Positions 24,354 through 33,318 of a stretch of DNA of 37,627 nt are shown here, piece after piece. The notes under the pieces were generated by a model. That model worked only from the letters and a program-made list of their open reading frames with translations, searched no databases and was not told where the DNA came from. A program made the position numbers and the translations under genes. Within the stretch, counting starts at the first letter, position 1; each line of letters begins with the position of its first letter. The DNA comes from Limnohabitans sp. (GTDB lineage Bacteria; Pseudomonadota; Gammaproteobacteria; Burkholderiales; Burkholderiaceae_C): the NCBI GenBank assembly GCA_018882835.1, contig VERE01000028.1, positions 1-37,627 on the forward strand, read 5' to 3'.

Positions 24354-24457
24354 GGGTTCAGTTGAGTGGCTTTGGGTGTGTCAATGCGTTACAAGGGAGA
24401 TTCTGTCAAAATACGGCTTCCCCTGCTGAACACGCCTAGAACTGAGAAGGAACCCCC

Positions 24458-24790
24458 ATGGCCAGCGAGCTGATCAAGCACATCACCGACACCTCTTTCG
24501 AGGCTGACGTCCTGCAATCTTCCCAGCCAGTGCTGGTGGACTACTGGGCTGAATGGTGTGGCCCTTGCAAAATGATTGCCCCTATCCTGGACGAAGTCGC
24601 CACCGGTTACCAGGGCAAGCTGCAAATCGCCAAAATGAATGTGGACGAAAACCGCGACATCCCGGCTAAATTCGGCATTCGTGGCATCCCCACCCTGATG
24701 TTGTTCAAAGATGGTCAATTGGCCGCTACCAAGGTGGGCGCACTGAGCAAAGCCCAACTGACGGCCTTCATCGACCAGCAACTGGCCTGA
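24458..24790 (+). CDS. trxA: Thioredoxin 1
   Basis: General cytoplasmic protein-disulfide reductant. The 110-residue protein has the WCGPC active site (Cys34 and Cys37) in [15 protein letters not shown], the conserved buried Asp in LVDYW, and the cis-Pro loop [20 protein letters not shown] precedes the ATG by a normal distance. The downstream hairpin separates it from rho; trxA next to rho is a common arrangement in proteobacteria. Confidence 0.98.
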   Translation: MASELIKHITDTSFEADVLQSSQPVLVDYWAEWCGPCKMIAPILDEVATGYQGKLQIAKMNVDENRDIPAKFGIRGIPTLMLFKDGQLAATKVGALSKAQLTAFIDQQLA

Positions 24791-24799
24791 GTCCCGGTT

Positions 24800-24840
24800 C
24801 TGCCCCAGCCCCCATCATGCGGGCTTTGGGGCAGGCCATT
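24800..24840 (+). terminator. Terminator-like hairpin between trxA and rho
   Basis: CTGCCCC then AGCCC pair with GGGCT then GGGGCAG (one unpaired pair of T) around CCATCATGC, a stem of about 12 bp ending at 24834. It is followed by GCCATTTTCC, a weak T-tract. Its 3' arm overlaps the likely -35 region of the rho promoter. Confidence 0.65.
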
Positions 24841-24853
24841 TTCCTGTCATAAT
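24826..24853 (+). promoter_or_regulatory. Candidate rho promoter
   Basis: CATAAT at 24848-24853 (five of six matches) with TTGGGG at 24826-24831, spacer 16 bp. The predicted start is near 24860, leaving a leader of about 115 bases before the rho ATG. Confidence 0.45.
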
Positions 24854-24859
24854 CGCGTT

Positions 24860-24975
24860 TGTCTCCCGACCGCCACCTGGCGGCCGATTCGAGTGACCGG
24901 TTCCAGAGGCCCCAGAGCGCCTCGTCACGGACCTCCCCCCAACCTTTTCCGAACTCCCCCCTTAGGAGTCACTCC
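24860..24975 (+). promoter_or_regulatory. C-rich rho leader, candidate rut-type autoregulatory region
   Basis: The untranslated leader is rich in C and poor in G near its end, with blocks such as ACCTCCCCCCAACC and AACTCCCCCC just before the ribosome binding site. Such unstructured C-rich RNA is what Rho loads on; E. coli rho is autoregulated through its leader. The upstream half could fold locally around CCGCCACCTGGCGG. Confidence 0.4.
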
Positions 24976-26238
24976 ATGCACCTGAACGAACTCAAGGCAC
25001 TGCACGTGTCTGAAGTGCTCAAACAAGCCGAAGCGCTCGAAATTGAAAATACCGGCCGCATGCGCAAACAAGAGCTCATGTTTGCCATCATTAAAAAACG
25101 CGCCCGCGCCGGCGAGCAGGTGTTTGCCGACGGTGTTCTGGAAATTCTGCCCGACGGCTTTGGTTTTTTGCGCAGCCCTGATACCAGTTTCACGGCCAGC
25201 ACCGACGATATCTACATCAGCCCCAGCCAGGTGCGCCGCTTTAACCTGCACACCGGCGACATGATCGAGGGCGAAGTACGCATCCCCAAGGATGGCGAGC
25301 GTTACTTTGCGCTGACCAAGCTGGACAAAGTCAACGGCGACCTGCCCGAGAACAACAAGCACAAGATCATGTTCGAAAACCTGACGCCGCTGTTCCCCAA
25401 GGAACAGATGCGCCTGGAGCGCGAGATCAAGAGCGAAGAAAACATCACAGGCCGCATCATTGACATCATTGCCCCCATCGGCAAAGGCCAGCGCGCCTTG
25501 CTGGTGGCGCCGCCCAAGAGCGGCAAGACGGTGATGATGCAGCACATTGCCCACGCCATTACCGCCAACTATCCCGACAGCCACATGATGGTGCTGCTGG
25601 TGGATGAGCGCCCCGAAGAAGTGACCGAAATGCAGCGCAGCGTGCGCGGCGAAGTCATTGCCTCGACCTTCGATGAACCTGCCGCGCGCCATGTCCATGT
25701 GGCAGAAATGGTGATCGAACGTGCCAAGCGCCTGGTGGAACTGAAAAAAGACGTGGTCATTCTGCTTGACTCCATCACCCGCCTGGCTCGCGCCTATAAC
25801 AACGTGGTCCCCAGCTCTGGCAAAGTGCTGACCGGCGGCGTCGACTCCAACGCCCTGCAACGTCCCAAGCGCTTCTTTGGCGCGGCTCGTAATGTGGAAG
25901 AAGGCGGCTCGCTGACCATCATCGCCACTGCCCTGATCGACACCGGCAGCCGCATGGACGAGGTGATCTTTGAAGAGTTCAAAGGCACCGGCAACAGTGA
26001 AATCCACCTGGACCGCCGCCTCTACGAAAAGCGGGTGTTCCCCGCCATTCAGCTCAACCGCAGCGGCACACGCCGCGAGGAATTGCTGCTGGCTCCGGAA
26101 ATCCTGCAAAAAACCCGCATCCTGCGCCAGTTCATGTACAACATGGACGAAATCGAGTCGATGGAACTCATGTTGAAAAACATGAAGGCCACCAAGTCGA
26201 ACGTCGATTTCTTCGACATGATGCGCCGCGGCGGCTGA
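24976..26238 (+). CDS. rho: Transcription termination factor Rho
   Basis: Hexameric RNA helicase that ends transcription at C-rich sites. The ATG at 24976 ([15 protein letters not shown]) has GGAG seven bases upstream and gives the standard 420 residues. The N-terminal helix bundle and cold-shock-like RNA-binding domain (about 50-125, GFGFLRSPD) are followed by the ATPase: P-loop PPKSGKT (179-185), Walker B region [15 protein letters not shown], the Q-loop [11 protein letters not shown] and the R-loop region [16 protein letters not shown]. No insertion is present between the domains, unlike some actinobacterial Rho proteins. rpmE2 follows on the same strand with its own promoter. Confidence 0.98.
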   Translation: MHLNELKALHVSEVLKQAEALEIENTGRMRKQELMFAIIKKRARAGEQVFADGVLEILPDGFGFLRSPDTSFTASTDDIYISPSQVRRFNLHTGDMIEGEVRIPKDGERYFALTKLDKVNGDLPENNKHKIMFENLTPLFPKEQMRLEREIKSEENITGRIIDIIAPIGKGQRALLVAPPKSGKTVMMQHIAHAITANYPDSHMMVLLVDERPEEVTEMQRSVRGEVIASTFDEPAARHVHVAEMVIERAKRLVELKKDVVILLDSITRLARAYNNVVPSSGKVLTGGVDSNALQRPKRFFGAARNVEEGGSLTIIATALIDTGSRMDEVIFEEFKGTGNSEIHLDRRLYEKRVFPAIQLNRSGTRREELLLAPEILQKTRILRQFMYNMDEIESMELMLKNMKATKSNVDFFDMMRRGG

Positions 26239-26247
26239 TGCTATAAT
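26239..26247 (+). promoter_or_regulatory. Extended -10 promoter of rpmE2
   Basis: TGCTATAAT is a perfect extended -10 element (TG, one base, TATAAT) starting directly after the rho stop codon. No -35 is visible, as is usual for extended -10 promoters. The predicted start is near 26254, giving a leader of about 65 bases. Confidence 0.75.
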
Positions 26248-26318
26248 TTTGTGTTTTGCGGAAAGTGCGGGCAGATAGGCTGCGCGTGGCTACCGACTCG
26301 AACCCCTTAGGAAATCCC

Positions 26319-26576
26319 ATGAAAGATGGCATTCACCCCAATTACCGCGAAGTGTGCTTCGTGGACCTGTCGAACGGCTTCAAGTTTGTGACCCGTTCCT
26401 GTGCCAATACCAAAGAAACCGTGAAGATGGACGACGGCCGCGAGCTGCCGCTCTACAAGCTGGACACCTCCAGCGAATCTCACCCCTTCTATACCGGCAC
26501 CCAGAAGTCTGTGGACAACATGGGCGGCCGCGTCGAGCGCTTCCGCAACAAGTACGGCAAAACCGCCGCCAAATAA
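26319..26576 (+). CDS. rpmE2: 50S ribosomal protein L31 type B
   Basis: Ribosomal protein on the large subunit near the central protuberance. The 85 residues [20 protein letters not shown] to the Lys-rich end match the type B form: the zinc-binding cysteine pairs of type A L31 are absent (only two scattered Cys), and the type-B-specific middle [14 protein letters not shown] is present. Type B forms often replace the zinc form in zinc starvation, but in this lineage it may be the only copy; the window cannot tell. AGGA lies six bases before the ATG. A terminator follows closely. Confidence 0.97.
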   Translation: MKDGIHPNYREVCFVDLSNGFKFVTRSCANTKETVKMDDGRELPLYKLDTSSESHPFYTGTQKSVDNMGGRVERFRNKYGKTAAK

Positions 26577-26595
26577 GCCACTCGCCCTTCAAGAC

Positions 26596-26630
26596 AAGGC
26601 AGCCCGGTTCGCCGCGCTGCCTTTCTTTTT
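26596..26630 (+). terminator. Rho-independent terminator after rpmE2
   Basis: AAGGCAGC (26596-26603) pairs with GCTGCCTT (26616-26623), and the sequence runs into TTCTTTTT. It is a strong intrinsic terminator. Confidence 0.88.
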
Positions 26631-26672
26631 GGCGACGCCGTTTTGGCCAGGCCTGTGTCACACTCTGACCCC

Positions 26673-28376
26673 GTGAACCGTCCCAACCCTGCCATCGTTT
26701 CTCAAGAAGCTGTGCGTCGACTGCCACGGCTGGCCTTGCTGTTGTTTTGTGCCGCCTATGTCTTGCCCGGCTTGATCGGCCGCGAGCCCTGGAAATCACT
26801 GGACATGGCCAGCCTGGGCTACATGTTGTCCTTGGCTCGCGGCGAAAGCGACTGGGCCATGCCAACCCTGCTGGGCCTGGCACCCGAGCCGGATGGCTTG
26901 TTGCCATACTGGCTGGGTGCGCTCTTCATTCAAGTCAGCGCCGATGCCATACCGGCGTTTCTGGCGGTGCGTTTGCCCTTCATGGGCTTGGTGCTGCTGA
27001 CCCTGGCGGCCACCTGGAATGCGGTCTATAACCTGGCGCTGTCCCCCAAAGCCCAGCCCGTTGCGTTTGCGTTTGGCGGAGAAGCCTCACCCAAGGAATA
27101 TGCCCGGGCCTTGGCAGATGCTGGTTTGTTGGCCCTGATCGCCACGCTGGGTTTGGCGCAGCCTTCCCATGAAATCACTCCCATGGTGGTACAGCTGACC
27201 CTGCTCAGCCTGGCGTTTTACGGCGTGGCGGCCCTGCCCCACCACCGAGTTCGTGCCTACGCTGCTTTGGCCATCAGCCTGATGGGGCTCACGCTCAGCG
27301 GCGCGCCCAGTCTGGCCTTGCTGCTGGGAAGCAGCCTGGCTTTGCTGTGCCTGTGCGACACAGAGTTGCCGCACCGCTTAGAAAACGCTTTGTGGCTGAC
27401 AGGCTTGTGTCTGCTCAGCACCGCCGTCAGTCTTCAGGCTGATCTGTGGCAGTGGCGCATTCGCCCCCCGCATGCCACCTGGAGCGAGTGGCGCACCCTG
27501 CTGCGCTTGTTGCTGTGGTTCACCTGGCCGACCTGGCCGCTGGCACTTTGGACACTTTGGCGCTGGCGTCACCAGTGGTGGAGCCGCAGCATGCATCGCC
27601 ATCTGGTCCTGCCCTTGTGGTTCGTCGTTTTGGCCGTGACTTGCGCCCTGATCACTGCCTCGGCCGAACGAACCTTGTTGCTCGCGTTGCCGCCGCTGGC
27701 GGCGCTCGCCGCCTTTGCCTTGCCCACCCTGCAACGCAGTGTGTCGGCCTTGATTGACTGGTTCACGCTGCTCTTCTTCAGTGGTTGCGCCCTGATCATT
27801 TGGGTGGTGTGGCTGGCTGTTCAAACTGGCTGGCCCGCACAGCCTGCAGCCAACGTGGCACGCCTGTTGCCGGGCTTCACGCCCAGCTGGGGCGTGTTGG
27901 CGTTTGCCGCTGCACTGATGGCCACCCTCACCTGGCTGTGGCTGGTGAAATGGCGCGTCGGCCGTCATCGCGCGGCCCTCTGGAAAAGCCTGGTCCTGCC
28001 GGCTGGCGGCGCCGCTCTGTGCTGGTTGCTGCTGATGACCTTGTGGCTTCCTTTGCTGGACTTTGCGCGGAGTTACGGACCACTGGTTCGCAACGTGAAT
28101 GCGCTGATGAGCACGCCCGCGTGCATTCACTTATATGGGATGAACCGCGCACAAATAGCGGCCTTTCAGTACCACGGAAACTACCAAGTGCAACCCCTGG
28201 ATGGAAAGGCCTGCGAGTGGCTGGTGATAGACGCCGATGCGCTGGCCGCATTCCAACGCCTGTCCTCTGCCAGCGATTGGGCAAAAGTCAAAACAGTCTG
28301 GCGACCGTCGGACAACAACGAAAACGTGATCCTTTTCAAACGCTCGCCCACCGCCACCGAGCCACGCCATGAATGA
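26673..28376 (+). CDS. Large integral membrane protein, GT-C (GT39/ArnT-like) glycosyltransferase candidate
   Basis: Polytopic inner-membrane protein of about 567 residues with some 11-13 hydrophobic helices and a soluble C-terminal domain (about the last 110 residues, from ARSYGPLVRNVNAL). The layout, the early loop GLIGREPWKSLDMASLGYML and the C-terminal periplasmic-type domain resemble dolichyl/undecaprenyl-phosphate glycosyltransferases of the ArnT kind. The acidic DE pair usual in the first loop is replaced here by a lone Asp, so catalytic activity is not assured. The start is uncertain: GTG 26673 was chosen, with GTG 26655 and TTG 26643 also in frame and no Shine-Dalgarno for any. It overlaps the MATE gene start by eight bases. 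Confidence 0.75.
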   Translation: MNRPNPAIVSQEAVRRLPRLALLLFCAAYVLPGLIGREPWKSLDMASLGYMLSLARGESDWAMPTLLGLAPEPDGLLPYWLGALFIQVSADAIPAFLAVRLPFMGLVLLTLAATWNAVYNLALSPKAQPVAFAFGGEASPKEYARALADAGLLALIATLGLAQPSHEITPMVVQLTLLSLAFYGVAALPHHRVRAYAALAISLMGLTLSGAPSLALLLGSSLALLCLCDTELPHRLENALWLTGLCLLSTAVSLQADLWQWRIRPPHATWSEWRTLLRLLLWFTWPTWPLALWTLWRWRHQWWSRSMHRHLVLPLWFVVLAVTCALITASAERTLLLALPPLAALAAFALPTLQRSVSALIDWFTLLFFSGCALIIWVVWLAVQTGWPAQPAANVARLLPGFTPSWGVLAFAAALMATLTWLWLVKWRVGRHRAALWKSLVLPAGGAALCWLLLMTLWLPLLDFARSYGPLVRNVNALMSTPACIHLYGMNRAQIAAFQYHGNYQVQPLDGKACEWLVIDADALAAFQRLSSASDWAKVKTVWRPSDNNENVILFKRSPTATEPRHE

Positions 28377-29712
28377 ACGCGGGCTGATTGCCAGGCAAGC
28401 AGGAACGGTGCTGGTAGGTCAAGTGGCCGTCATGGCTTTTGGGGTCACTGACACCGTGGTGGCTGGCCGCTTCGCCCAAGAAGCACTGGCGGCGCTGTCG
28501 GTCGGCTCAGCCATCTACATCAGTGTTTATGTCACCCTGATGGGCTTGTTGCAGGCTTTGCTACCCATCCTGTCCGAGATGCACGGTGCCAACAAGCATT
28601 CCGCCATCGGGCGTGCGTTGCGCCAAGGCCTCTACCTCTGCGCGGTTTGCACACTGGCGGGCATGTGGGTCTTGACGCACCCCGGCTGGATCTTCGCGTG
28701 GACCGATGTTCCGCCGGCCATGCAAGATGTGGTGCGCCATTACCTCGGCACGTTGGCCTGGGCACTGGCACCTGCGTTGCTGTTTCGCATGTTCAGCACG
28801 TTGAACCAAAGCCTGGGACAACCCCAGTGGGTCACCTGGATTCAAGTTGCCGGGCTGGCACTCAAAATTCCTTTGTCCATCGGTTTGACATTTGGCTGGG
28901 GTAGCTTTTCAGCGCAGGGAGTGGACGGTTGCGCCCAAGCCACGCTGGCCGTCAACATTTTGATGTTTTTAATGGCCTGGGCACTGCTGCGTCGCCAAGC
29001 GTTTTACAAACCCTACCGCATCTGGCAGGCCATGGAGCGGCCGCACTGGCCGTCGCTGTTCGAGATGCTGAAAATTGGCGTACCCAATGCCATCTCCATC
29101 ACTGTGGAGGTGACCTCTTACACCTTGATGGCTTTGTTCATAGCTCGGCTGGGGAACACCGCAGCAGCAAGTCACCAGATTGTGGCCAACCTGGGCGCGC
29201 TGCTCTACATGGTGCCTTTGTCCTTGGCCATCGCAACCAGTGCGCGCGTCAGTTACTGGTTCGGCGCCCAAAATTTTGCAAATGCCCAGGCCGCCATGCG
29301 ACAGGGGTTTGTGTTGCTTCTGGGCGTTTGCTCGCTGCTGCTATGGGGCATTGCACTCGGCCGTGAATTCATTGCGCACCTGTATACACGGGACGCGGCA
29401 GTGGCCCAATTGGCGAGCACGCTGATGGCCTGGCTCACTTGGTACCAGGCGGCCGACGCCTTTCAGGTCATGTGCTTTTTTTTACTGCGCTGTTTTCGCA
29501 TCACGCTCGCACCCTTGGTGGCCAACACCTTGCTGTTGTGGGGAGTCGGTCTGACAGGAGGCTATGTGCTGGCCTACCAGGGCGTGCTCAGCTGGGGGCC
29601 GATGCAGTCTCCCGAAGCCTTCTGGATGACCAGCAGCCTGGCACTGACTGGCGTGGCCCTGGCGCTGGGTCTGCTGTTGCACTTGGCCGTGCAAGCGCGT
29701 GCTCAGCGCTGA
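28369..29712 (+). CDS. MATE family efflux transporter
   Basis: Inner-membrane antiporter of the multidrug and toxic compound extrusion family (MOP superfamily), 447 residues with 12 predicted helices. The duplicated halves are visible: ARQAGTVLVGQVAVMAFGVTDTVVAGR in the first, and LKIGVPNAISITVEVTSYTLMALFIARLG in the second. Family-type segments ISVYVTLMGLLQALLPILSE and ASHQIVANLGALLYMVPLSLAIATSARVSYWFG follow. Exported substrate and coupling ion are unknown. It starts inside the end of the GT-C-like gene, so the two are coupled. Its 3' end overlaps the convergent phoR by 10 bases. Confidence 0.94.
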   Translation: MNERGLIARQAGTVLVGQVAVMAFGVTDTVVAGRFAQEALAALSVGSAIYISVYVTLMGLLQALLPILSEMHGANKHSAIGRALRQGLYLCAVCTLAGMWVLTHPGWIFAWTDVPPAMQDVVRHYLGTLAWALAPALLFRMFSTLNQSLGQPQWVTWIQVAGLALKIPLSIGLTFGWGSFSAQGVDGCAQATLAVNILMFLMAWALLRRQAFYKPYRIWQAMERPHWPSLFEMLKIGVPNAISITVEVTSYTLMALFIARLGNTAAASHQIVANLGALLYMVPLSLAIATSARVSYWFGAQNFANAQAAMRQGFVLLLGVCSLLLWGIALGREFIAHLYTRDAAVAQLASTLMAWLTWYQAADAFQVMCFFLLRCFRITLAPLVANTLLLWGVGLTGGYVLAYQGVLSWGPMQSPEAFWMTSSLALTGVALALGLLLHLAVQARAQR

Positions 29713-31046
29713 AGCTGATGGACACGGTCTGCAGGCAGCACAAATGAAAACCGTGAACCCTGGCCAAGCACGCTTTGAATAGACAACTGCCCGCCATGCC
29801 GCTGCACCACGTGTTTGACAATGGCCAAGCCTAGCCCCGTGCCGCCGGTTTCCCGCGAGCGGCTGCGATCCACCCGATAAAAACGCTCGGTGATGCGCGG
29901 GATGTGCTCCGGCGCAATGCCTGGACCGGTGTCGGTCACGGCAAACTCGACTTGCCCTTCTGGCAACGCATGCCAGGCGACATGGACACGGCCTCCCGCC
30001 GGCGTGTAGCGAATGGCATTGCTGACAAGGTTGGACATGGCGCTTTGCAACTCGGCGCGCGAGCCCGCCACCTCGCAAGTCTCCAGGCCATCCGCTTCAA
30101 AGACCATGGCGTGGGCGGCCTCCTCTGCGGGCACCAGCATGGCAGACAGGGCACGCCCCTCGGCTTCGCAGGACTGCCACAATGTCAAGGCAGGAACCCA
30201 TTCCTGATGGGTCGGCAAAGGGCTCCCCTCCAACCGGGATAAGGTCAACAAGTCTTGCACCAGCGTTTGCATGCGTTGCGCTTGTTGCGACATCAGGCCC
30301 AGGTACTTGTCGCGCTCCAGCGCTGTCAGTGGCAAGGTTTGAAGGGTTTCGACAAAGCCCGCCAAGACTGTCAAGGGAGTGCGAATTTCATGCGATACAT
30401 TGGCCACAAAATCGCGACGCATCGCCTCGGATTGTTCAATCGCCGTGATGTCCCGGGTCAGCAGCAAGCGGCGACCTTCGCCGTAAGGGAACATTTGCAA
30501 AGAGATTCTCACAGGATGATTGGGCCGATGGTCCCGGCCCGCAATCACCACCTCGGTTTCGTATTGCCCGCGGTGCAGGTAAGCACTGAAGTCGGGGTCA
30601 CGGACCAGGTTGCCAATCAGCTGCGCCAAATCGCGCGCGATCTCAATGCCCAGGTGCTGCGCCGCCATTTCATTGCACCACTCGATGCGATCCTCCGCAT
30701 CGAGCAGCAACACGCCGTTGGGCGATGCTTGAATGGCTGACAAAAATTGCTGTAACCGCTGAGCGCCTGCCTGCTTCTCACGGTCGTGTTGCCGCAGGAG
30801 CCGTCGAATGCGGTCGGTCACATGCCCCCACAAGCCCCAACGCACAGGGACTTCCTTCACGCCATCCAACTGCAGCCAGTGCAGAACGCTGAGACCTCGA
30901 ATCAGGTCCAGGCAAAACCAGACCAATGCACTCAACAGAAGTCCGGTACAAGCCCCTTGCCAAAAAAGACGCTCAGGCAAGGCAATGGCGCCCAGTGAGG
31001 CGCCGGCCAGCAAGCACGCAACAAAAGTCAGGAAGCGCCAGAGCAT
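29703..31046 (-). CDS. phoR: Phosphate regulon sensor histidine kinase PhoR
   Basis: Membrane kinase that phosphorylates PhoB when phosphate is scarce. Two N-terminal membrane helices (about residues 4-24 and 29-50) with a very short periplasmic loop are typical of PhoR. A PAS domain follows (about 98-200, ASPNGVLLLDAEDRIEWCN), then HisKA with phospho-acceptor His219 in NVSHEIRTPLT. The ATPase has the N box in NLVSNAIRYTPAGG, the G1 box DTGPGIAPEHIPRI and the G2 box GGTGLGLAIVKHVVQRHGG. It is the last gene of the pst-pho operon, nine bases after phoB. Confidence 0.97.
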   Translation of the reverse strand: MLWRFLTFVACLLAGASLGAIALPERLFWQGACTGLLLSALVWFCLDLIRGLSVLHWLQLDGVKEVPVRWGLWGHVTDRIRRLLRQHDREKQAGAQRLQQFLSAIQASPNGVLLLDAEDRIEWCNEMAAQHLGIEIARDLAQLIGNLVRDPDFSAYLHRGQYETEVVIAGRDHRPNHPVRISLQMFPYGEGRRLLLTRDITAIEQSEAMRRDFVANVSHEIRTPLTVLAGFVETLQTLPLTALERDKYLGLMSQQAQRMQTLVQDLLTLSRLEGSPLPTHQEWVPALTLWQSCEAEGRALSAMLVPAEEAAHAMVFEADGLETCEVAGSRAELQSAMSNLVSNAIRYTPAGGRVHVAWHALPEGQVEFAVTDTGPGIAPEHIPRITERFYRVDRSRSRETGGTGLGLAIVKHVVQRHGGQLSIQSVLGQGSRFSFVLPADRVHQLQR

Positions 31047-31055
31047 TCAGTGAAG

Positions 31056-31781
31056 TCAGTGAGGTGTATCGGAGCCACCCGCAATTGTCACCTGAACTTG
31101 GGCCGTCAACCGGTAGCCCGCGCCCCGAACGGTTTCCACCATGACGCCCGCTGCGCCCAAGGCCTCACGCAGGCGCTTCACATGCACATCCACCGTGCGC
31201 TCTTCAATAAAAACATGGTCGCCCCAAACCTTGTCCAGCAACTGCGAGCGCGAATGAACACGCTCTGCATGGCGCATCAGGTAATTGAGCAGTTTGAATT
31301 CGGTGGGACCGATTTTCAAGGGCGTGCCTTGCAAGCTCACGCGGTAAGTGGCGCCGTCCAGGGTCAAAGGCCCCACCGATACGCTGTCGGCAGCTTGCTC
31401 AGGTGCGCGGCGTCTCAGGACAGCACGAATGCGGGCCAGCAACTCCTGTGTGGAGAAGGGCTTGGTGATGTAATCATCGGCGCCAGCGTCCAGGCCAGAC
31501 ACCTTGTCACTCTCGTCCGTGCGGGCGGTCAGCATCAGGATGGGAATGGCTTTGGTGCGGGGATCCGCGCGCCATTTGCGCGCCAATGACACCCCGCTCT
31601 GGCCAGGCAGCATCCAGTCCAGAAGAATGACGTCCGGCAAGACCGTGTCAATTTCGCGCTGCGCCCGCTCACCATCCTCCGCCCAGATCGGTGACAAACC
31701 ATTGTGACGAAGGTTGACAGCAATGAGTTCGGCAATCGCCGACTCGTCCTCAACAATCAATACGCGTGGCAGATGTCTCAT
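31056..31781 (-). CDS. phoB: Phosphate regulon response regulator PhoB
   Basis: OmpR-type transcription factor that binds Pho boxes. The receiver domain has the acidic pair Glu11-Asp12, phospho-acceptor Asp55 in ILLDWMLPG and the Lys in DYITKPFS. The C-terminal winged helix contains VWGDHVFIEERTVDVHVKRLREALG, which is the recognition helix. 241 residues, slightly longer than E. coli PhoB because of the tail. It should activate its own operon through the Pho box at 36313-36330. Confidence 0.97.
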   Translation of the reverse strand: MRHLPRVLIVEDESAIAELIAVNLRHNGLSPIWAEDGERAQREIDTVLPDVILLDWMLPGQSGVSLARKWRADPRTKAIPILMLTARTDESDKVSGLDAGADDYITKPFSTQELLARIRAVLRRRAPEQAADSVSVGPLTLDGATYRVSLQGTPLKIGPTEFKLLNYLMRHAERVHSRSQLLDKVWGDHVFIEERTVDVHVKRLREALGAAGVMVETVRGAGYRLTAQVQVTIAGGSDTPH

Positions 31782-31794
31782 GCGCTCGGTCGCT

Positions 31795-32496
31795 TCAGCG
31801 TAGGGTTTCTTCGATTTTGTCCATCGAAATATGGCGCACGTCAGCGCCTTTGACGATGTAGATGATCAGCTCGGCAATGTTCTTGGCGTGGTCGCCAATG
31901 CGCTCGATGGCTTTGGCGATGAACAGCAAATCCAGGCTGGCAGAAATCGTCCGGGGGTCTTCCATCATGTAGGTAATGAGCTTGCGCACGAAGCCGTCAA
32001 ACTCCTGGTCAATCAGGTTGTCTTCCTTGAGAATGGTGACGGCGGTGGCCGTGTCGAGCCGGGCAAAGGCGTCCAGTGCTTTGCGAAGCAAGCCACTGGC
32101 CATTTCGGTGGCGACACGCAACTCAGAGGCGGGCAAGGTGCGAGGAGTCCCATCATCAATGATGGACTTGACCATGCGCGCCATCTTTTCGGCCTCGTCG
32201 CCCACACGCTCCAAATTGGCGGTGGTCTTGGAGATGGCCATCAGCAAGCGCAAATCGCGCGCCGTGGGTTGGCGACGGCCAATGATGGATGTCAACTCGC
32301 GGTCTATCTCCACTTCCATGGCATTGACACGGGCTTCACCTTCAATCACCTGGTTGGCCACTGCCTCGCTGAACTGAGACAGTGCATAAATGGCTTGGCG
32401 AATTTGTGACTCCACCAAGCCGCCCAGCTCCATCACCAGAGAGGACACATGGTTGAGTTCGCTGTCAAATTGCGTTGAAAGATGTTTATCAGGCAT
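31795..32496 (-). CDS. phoU: Phosphate signalling protein PhoU
   Basis: Cytoplasmic helical protein that connects the PstSCAB transporter state to PhoR and restrains uptake. The 233 residues start MPDKHLSTQFDSELNHVSSLVMELG and contain the two three-helix-bundle repeats with metal-binding acidic motifs (GEARVNAMEVEIDRE, then ERVGDEAEKMARM and ERIGDHAKNIAELIIYIVKG). It lies between pstB and phoB as in many proteobacteria. Confidence 0.98.
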   Translation of the reverse strand: MPDKHLSTQFDSELNHVSSLVMELGGLVESQIRQAIYALSQFSEAVANQVIEGEARVNAMEVEIDRELTSIIGRRQPTARDLRLLMAISKTTANLERVGDEAEKMARMVKSIIDDGTPRTLPASELRVATEMASGLLRKALDAFARLDTATAVTILKEDNLIDQEFDGFVRKLITYMMEDPRTISASLDLLFIAKAIERIGDHAKNIAELIIYIVKGADVRHISMDKIEETLR

Positions 32497-32528
32497 GAGG
32501 ATTCCTAGCAGCCAGTGGTCGTTGCGAA

Positions 32529-33302
32529 TCAGCCGAATCGGCCCGTGATGTAGTCTTCGGTTTCTTTGCGCTGGGGCTTGAAGAACATTTGCTCGGTGGT
32601 GCCAAACTCCACCAGGTCGCCCAGGTACATGTAGGCGGTGTAGTCGCTGCAGCGAGCCGCCTGTTGCATGTTGTGGGTCACGATGACCACGGTGTAATCC
32701 TGCTTGAGCTCAATGATCAATTCCTCGATCTTGGCTGTGGATATCGGGTCCAAAGCAGAACAGGGCTCGTCCAGCAACAAGACTTCTGGCTTGATAGCGA
32801 TCCCGCGGGCAATACACAGGCGTTGCTGCTGACCGCCTGAAAGGCCGGATCCGCTTTGGTTCAGCTTGTCTTTCACTTCGGTCCACAAAGCGGCCTTGCG
32901 CAAAGCCCACTCCACACGGTCGTCCATGTCACTGGCACTGAGGTTTTCAAACAGCTTGACGCCGAAGGCAATGTTGTCATAGATGGACATCGGGAACGGT
33001 GTCGGCTTCTGAAACACCATGCCCACTTTGGCGCGGATCAGGGCCACGTCTTCCTTCGAGGTCAGCAAGTTATCCCCGTCCAATTCAATGGCGCCCTCTG
33101 CCCGCTGTTCGGGATAAAGCTCAAACATGCGGTTGAAGGTGCGCAGCAAGGTCGACTTGCCACATCCCGACGGGCCGATGAAGGCAGTGACTTGCTTCTC
33201 AGGAATGTCCAGATTGATGTCTTTCAATGCATGGAATTTCCCGTAATAAAAATTGAGGTTTTTGACCGAAATTTTGGGTCGGGTCGCGATGGCAGTGTCC
33301 AT
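32529..33302 (-). CDS. pstB: Phosphate ABC transporter ATP-binding protein PstB
   Basis: ATPase of the high-affinity phosphate importer. The 257 residues have Walker [10 protein letters not shown] (43-51), the Q-loop in [18 protein letters not shown], the signature [16 protein letters not shown], Walker [13 protein letters not shown] and the switch His in [10 protein letters not shown]. The C-terminus [10 protein letters not shown] is the usual PstB end. It starts 16 bases after pstA. Confidence 0.98.
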   Translation of the reverse strand: MDTAIATRPKISVKNLNFYYGKFHALKDINLDIPEKQVTAFIGPSGCGKSTLLRTFNRMFELYPEQRAEGAIELDGDNLLTSKEDVALIRAKVGMVFQKPTPFPMSIYDNIAFGVKLFENLSASDMDDRVEWALRKAALWTEVKDKLNQSGSGLSGGQQQRLCIARGIAIKPEVLLLDEPCSALDPISTAKIEELIIELKQDYTVVIVTHNMQQAARCSDYTAYMYLGDLVEFGTTEQMFFKPQRKETEDYITGRFG

Positions 33303-33318
33303 GTGACTTCCTTCAGGT

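Noticed and set aside
24925-26109. 394-codon frame opposite rho
   Set aside because: Shadow frame of rho, one of the most conserved genes in the window.
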